Source: Rhodothermales bacterium | Lineage (GTDB): Bacteria > Bacteroidota > Rhodothermia > Rhodothermales > UBA10348 | Direction of reading: 5' to 3' | Assembly: GCA_013003255.1 (NCBI GenBank) | Contig: JABDJZ010000257.1 | Span: forward strand, 1 to 7,898 | Length of the DNA stretch: 7,898 bases | Shown: in pieces, positions 4,879 through 7,898 of the stretch | How the letters are laid out: each line of letters opens with the position of its first letter | How positions within the stretch are numbered: position 1 is the stretch's first letter | Translations under genes and position numbers: made by a program | Notes under the pieces: generated by a model | The model's input: the letters and a program-made list of their open reading frames with translations, nothing else | Database searches by the model: none | Told to the model about the DNA's origin: nothing

Positions 4879-6494
4879 CGCGCGATTACCAGGGTTGAAG
4901 AGGCCGTACGCTGACCGGCCGTCAGGCGGGCGACGTAGGTGCCCGGCGCATAGCCGGTTGTAGGAACGCGTACGCTGGTGCTTCCCGGCGCCATGGTGCC
5001 GAGATCCGCAGCGTGGACACGTCGGCCCAGCATGTCGAAAAGCTCCAGGCGGCCCGGCGTGGCGCGGTCGACCGAGAATGTGATGTTCACCTGGTTGGCG
5101 GCCGGATTGGGATAGGCGGCGTCAATCTGTACCACGGACGGCAGGGAAGTCTGGTTTGCCGTCGACGTGCCTACACCAGCCTCAAACAGGTCGAGGGTCG
5201 GAAACGCCCCGCCCAGAATGCCTGCCGTGGTGGCCGGCGCGAGTCCAAACCAGGAGGTCAGCACCGATGCGTAAACGGATCGGAAGTCGGTGCCGAAGGC
5301 CAGATTGCCGTTCACCAGGTTGGCCAAGTCAGGTTCGGTACCCTGAAAGCCGCCCTTGATAGATGGACCGAACAAGAATAGCGGTGCGGCCGTCCCGTGG
5401 TCCGTTCCCTGCGACCCGTTCTGGCCCACGCGCCGGCCGAACTCGCTGAAGGACATGACCGCCGTGCGATCGGCCCAGCCGTCAGTGCTCAGGTCCGCCA
5501 TGAAGGAGGATACCGCCTCGGAAATGTAGCGGAGCAGGGTTGCGTGGGTGCCCGCTTGTCCGGCATGGGTGTCAAAGCCACCCAGCGATACGTGGTAGAT
5601 GCGTGAACCGAGGCCGCCCCGGATCAGTCGCGCCACTGCCGCCAATTGGTCGGCCAGCGGATTCGGCGTGGCATATTCGGCCGCGTTGCTGCCTGCGCTG
5701 GAGGCGTCCTGGATGGCCTCGGCAAAGAGGTAGGAGTCATTCGCCACCGAACGCAGAAACGCCATCTCGCCACCCAGACGGGTGGCAGGAAGATTGTCCG
5801 TGGTGTAGAGCTCGGCGGAGGTCGCAATCCGGTCGAACAGCTCCATGCTCTGGACGGACATACCCATCTGGGAGGCCGGTCCCTGAAACATCAGAGGCGC
5901 ACCGCCACCCAGTTGGACGGCCAGCGGATAGCTGGTTGGAGCCTCGGCGTATTCGGGAAACTCATTATCCAGGTAGCGCCCAGCCCAGCCCGTGGTCGGC
6001 ACGTCATTGCCGTCACCGGCGGTCATCCAGATGTCCGTGGACCGGAAGTGAGAGAGGTCCGCTTCGGGGTAGCCCACGGTGTGGATGATCCCGACGTTGC
6101 CTTCGCCGAACATGGAGGCCATCCCGCCCATGTTGGGGTGCAGTCCGTAGTCCCCCGAAATCGCGATGCTGTCGTTGATGGCGAGGTTTGGGCGGGCATT
6201 GAAATAGAGGTCGTTCCGGTAGGGAATGACCGTATTCAACCCGTCGTTACCGCCCGACAGTTGAAGGATGACCAAGACCCGGTCCGTCTCGACGGAGGCC
6301 AGCTCCTGAAGCATCGTTGTCCGCGCAAAGGCCCGGATGGGCAGGCCGGAAAGTCCGATGGTCCCTGCAGCCGCAGTCAGGCCGACGTTGGCCAGGAAGT
6401 CGCGCCGTGACCAGGTCTGATGGTCATGTTCATGAGCCTGTCCGTCCGACAGCGCACTCCCTTTCCGCCCAGTATGATTATGGTGTTTACACAT
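4875..6494 (-). CDS. DUF1501 protein with Tat signal and T9SS type A sorting domain
   Basis: A 539-residue exported protein of the DUF1501 family, related to the alkaline-phosphatase/sulfatase superfamily; its reaction is not known. Order of parts: a Cys/His-rich N-tail (residues 1-25, with CKHHNH and HEHDH); twin-arginine motif SRRDFL at 29-34 followed by a weakly hydrophobic stretch and a likely cleavage site after AFA57; DUF1501 core about 72-435 with LQLSGGNDGLNTV at 77-89, HFRSTDIW at 149-156, GGFDTHAGQ at 305-313 and SEFGRRVGQNGSQGTDHGTAAP at 350-371; then a linker and a C-terminal domain at about 455-539 (YPNPAANQVNITF, ELFDMLGRRV, GTYVARL), which is the type A T9SS sorting pattern. 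This suggests Tat export to the periplasm, then T9SS passage to the surface. It sits 9 bases after the DUF1800 gene with GAGGT 6 bases before its ATG, so the two form an operon. Confidence 0.93.
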   Translation of the reverse strand: MCKHHNHTGRKGSALSDGQAHEHDHQTWSRRDFLANVGLTAAAGTIGLSGLPIRAFARTTMLQELASVETDRVLVILQLSGGNDGLNTVIPYRNDLYFNARPNLAINDSIAISGDYGLHPNMGGMASMFGEGNVGIIHTVGYPEADLSHFRSTDIWMTAGDGNDVPTTGWAGRYLDNEFPEYAEAPTSYPLAVQLGGGAPLMFQGPASQMGMSVQSMELFDRIATSAELYTTDNLPATRLGGEMAFLRSVANDSYLFAEAIQDASSAGSNAAEYATPNPLADQLAAVARLIRGGLGSRIYHVSLGGFDTHAGQAGTHATLLRYISEAVSSFMADLSTDGWADRTAVMSFSEFGRRVGQNGSQGTDHGTAAPLFLFGPSIKGGFQGTEPDLANLVNGNLAFGTDFRSVYASVLTSWFGLAPATTAGILGGAFPTLDLFEAGVGTSTANQTSLPSVVQIDAAYPNPAANQVNITFSVDRATPGRLELFDMLGRRVHAADLGTMAPGSTSVRVPTTGYAPGTYVARLTAGQRTASSTLVIAR

Positions 6495-6500
6495 GGCGTT

Positions 6501-6505
6501 ACCTC
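6501..6505 (-). promoter_or_regulatory. Ribosome binding site of the DUF1501 gene
   Basis: GAGGT on the minus strand overlaps the TGA stop of the DUF1800 gene and lies 6 bases upstream of the DUF1501 ATG at 6494. The spacing is good, and the overlap with the upstream stop suggests translational coupling of the pair. Confidence 0.6.
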
Positions 6506-7898
6506 AAGCCAACTGGTGTTCCGGGTACTGCGAAAGCTGGCGGACGAATGATGTCAGGCGCTCGTTGGCACCGGGGACATAGGGTGACCATTCGTACCAC
6601 GGCAACCCGCCCAGAAACATCTTGGCGAGGTTGCGGACGTGAGGAGGGGCGCTGTTGACCCATTCCGGGATGGGAAAATTGACCAGATCACCGCCGAACT
6701 CGTCGGCGATCTCGGGGATGTCGAGCAGATCCGCCGGAGCGGGAATCAGGTGCTCAACCAGCTTGAGGGGAAGTCGGAAGGCGGCCTCCGTGTCGCTGGT
6801 GTCGTGCAGCATCTCGGCAAGAGGCACCAGGTCGATATCGGTACCGCCCCGGCCGGAAAGCAGCGCGTCGGAGACGAACCAGCGGTAGGGCAGCGTGGTG
6901 GTATTGATCCAGTCGTGATGGCCTGGCCAGCCGGCCACATTCGGAGGGTCCAGGAGGGACTGCCCGTTTGCCCGTGCCGTGCGGTACAGAATGGCCAGCG
7001 TCTGCTCGGTAGGCTCCACGGCGGTCTCGATGGTGAGTCCGATGGCGTGCTCAAGGGGGGACTTGATCTGTGCCCCGTGGGCCACCGGATCATGAAAGTG
7101 AGCGCTTGCCATCAGTGCCCTGATGACCGGCGCCAACTCAAAGTCCTCCGACACCAGGAGGGCGGCCAGGTCCGCCACGAAGGCTTCGTCGGCCTCGGCG
7201 TAGACCAGGCTCTCGTAGAGGTGGCGGCAGACGAAATGGGCTATTTGGGGTCCGCGCTTTTCGAACAGGAGATCGATGACTCCGTCGTAGTCAAATACCG
7301 CGGTCTCGCCGAATATGGTCTTCTGGCCGTCGTCGAAACGGCCCTGGAAGAAGACTGCCTCCAGCGTCGAGCCGGAAACCTGCCACCCGGTCATCGCGCG
7401 CGCAATCTCCTGAATGTCATCCTCGGTGTAGTTGGCGCTACCATCGGGGCCGGCCTGACCCATGGTGAACAGTTCCAGCAGTTCCCGGGCGTAGTTCTCA
7501 TTCGGCGCCCCGGCCCGGTTCTGGATTCCGTTCAGATAGATCAGCATCGCAGGGTCGAGTCCCACCGCGTGCACGAACGCCTTCAGATTGCCCAGGGCGT
7601 AACGCCGCAGCATTTCGACGTACCGGTAGGAAAACACGGCGTAGCGGTAGACGGTGGTACCCGTGACGAAATGGTTGTGCCACGTCAGTGCAAGGCGTTC
7701 CCGGAGACCATCGGCCCGCATCCTGGAAAGCCAGTCGACGCGGTATTCGAGCTGCCACTCCGCATTCAGGTCCATGTAGGCCGCGCGCTCCTCCTGACTG
7801 GCGCCTCGACCGGGTATGGCTTCATTGGCCCAATCCGGCGGATCCGGCAGCGGCATCGCCAGTGCTTCGTCCACCAGTTCATCGGCCATTTCCTGGGC
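6504..7898 (-). CDS. DUF1800 family protein, 5' end outside window
   Basis: 464 residues are visible; the frame is open to the right window edge, so the N-terminus (usually a short helical start with an Arg-Phe-Gly-rich motif, sometimes after a signal peptide) is missing. DUF1800 proteins are of unknown biochemical function and are very often encoded next to DUF1501. Motifs typical of the family: LALTWHNHFVTG at about 69-80, LIYLNGIQNRAGAPNENYARELLELFTMGQ at about 119-148, YTEDDIQEIARAMTGW at about 157-172, FVCRHLYE at about 222-229, IKSPLEHAIGL at about 278-288 and PPNVAGWPG at about 318-326 followed by the usual WINTTTLPYRW. Conserved His, Asn and Glu in the WHNHF and NENYARE segments look like ligand or catalytic residues, by family pattern. 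It ends 9 bases before DUF1501, forming an operon. No T9SS tail is seen at its C-terminus. An internal ATG at 7889 is probably not the start. Confidence 0.92.
   Translation of the reverse strand, partial: AQEMADELVDEALAMPLPDPPDWANEAIPGRGASQEERAAYMDLNAEWQLEYRVDWLSRMRADGLRERLALTWHNHFVTGTTVYRYAVFSYRYVEMLRRYALGNLKAFVHAVGLDPAMLIYLNGIQNRAGAPNENYARELLELFTMGQAGPDGSANYTEDDIQEIARAMTGWQVSGSTLEAVFFQGRFDDGQKTIFGETAVFDYDGVIDLLFEKRGPQIAHFVCRHLYESLVYAEADEAFVADLAALLVSEDFELAPVIRALMASAHFHDPVAHGAQIKSPLEHAIGLTIETAVEPTEQTLAILYRTARANGQSLLDPPNVAGWPGHHDWINTTTLPYRWFVSDALLSGRGGTDIDLVPLAEMLHDTSDTEAAFRLPLKLVEHLIPAPADLLDIPEIADEFGGDLVNFPIPEWVNSAPPHVRNLAKMFLGGLPWYEWSPYVPGANERLTSFVRQLSQYPEHQLA

Noticed and set aside
5646..6410. 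Plus-strand open frame of 254 codons across the DUF1501 gene
   Set aside because: Lies wholly within the DUF1501 coding region on the other strand; no ribosome site and no domain-like pattern.

Overview
The window reads as an ordinary chromosomal stretch of a GC-rich member of the Bacteroidota/Rhodothermota group. The main clue is a C-terminal domain on the DUF1501 protein that looks like a type IX secretion system (T9SS) type A sorting domain, a signal essentially confined to that group. Supporting clues are a TonB-dependent receptor and mostly weak Shine-Dalgarno sites. The combination of high GC and T9SS suggests a Rhodothermales-like lineage, but this is inference, because no rRNA or other taxonomic marker is present. 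I see no tRNA, rRNA, CRISPR array, insertion sequence, prophage or defence gene, and no gene-free stretch longer than about 160 bases.

Layout from left to right: (1) the C-terminal end of a TonB-dependent outer-membrane receptor on the + strand, cut by the window edge. (2) A minus-strand cluster, in transcription order pyrF (orotidine 5'-phosphate decarboxylase), a small ABM-fold putative monooxygenase that overlaps the end of pyrF by 8 bases, and an HDOD-domain protein. The HDOD gene converges on the receptor gene with 9 bases between the stop codons. (3) A 135-base divergent intergenic region holding two short inverted repeats. (4) A long plus-strand acyl-CoA dehydrogenase of the very-long-chain (VLCAD/ACAD9-like) type. 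(5) A minus-strand pair, in transcription order DUF1800 (5' end outside the window) and DUF1501 with a Tat signal and a T9SS tail. The stop codons of DUF1501 and the dehydrogenase overlap within one CTAA tetranucleotide.

Functionally, pyrF supplies UMP, the dehydrogenase serves fatty-acid beta-oxidation, and DUF1800/DUF1501 form a widely paired exported module of unknown biochemical role. Nothing in the window is a clear new system. The most unusual local signal is between the ABM and HDOD genes: the HDOD reading frame stays open upstream of its start codons through an in-frame 12-residue repeat with coding-like composition, and it is separated from the ABM frame only by a tandem GGCT duplication. 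This may be a split fusion gene, a frameshift site or an assembly error.
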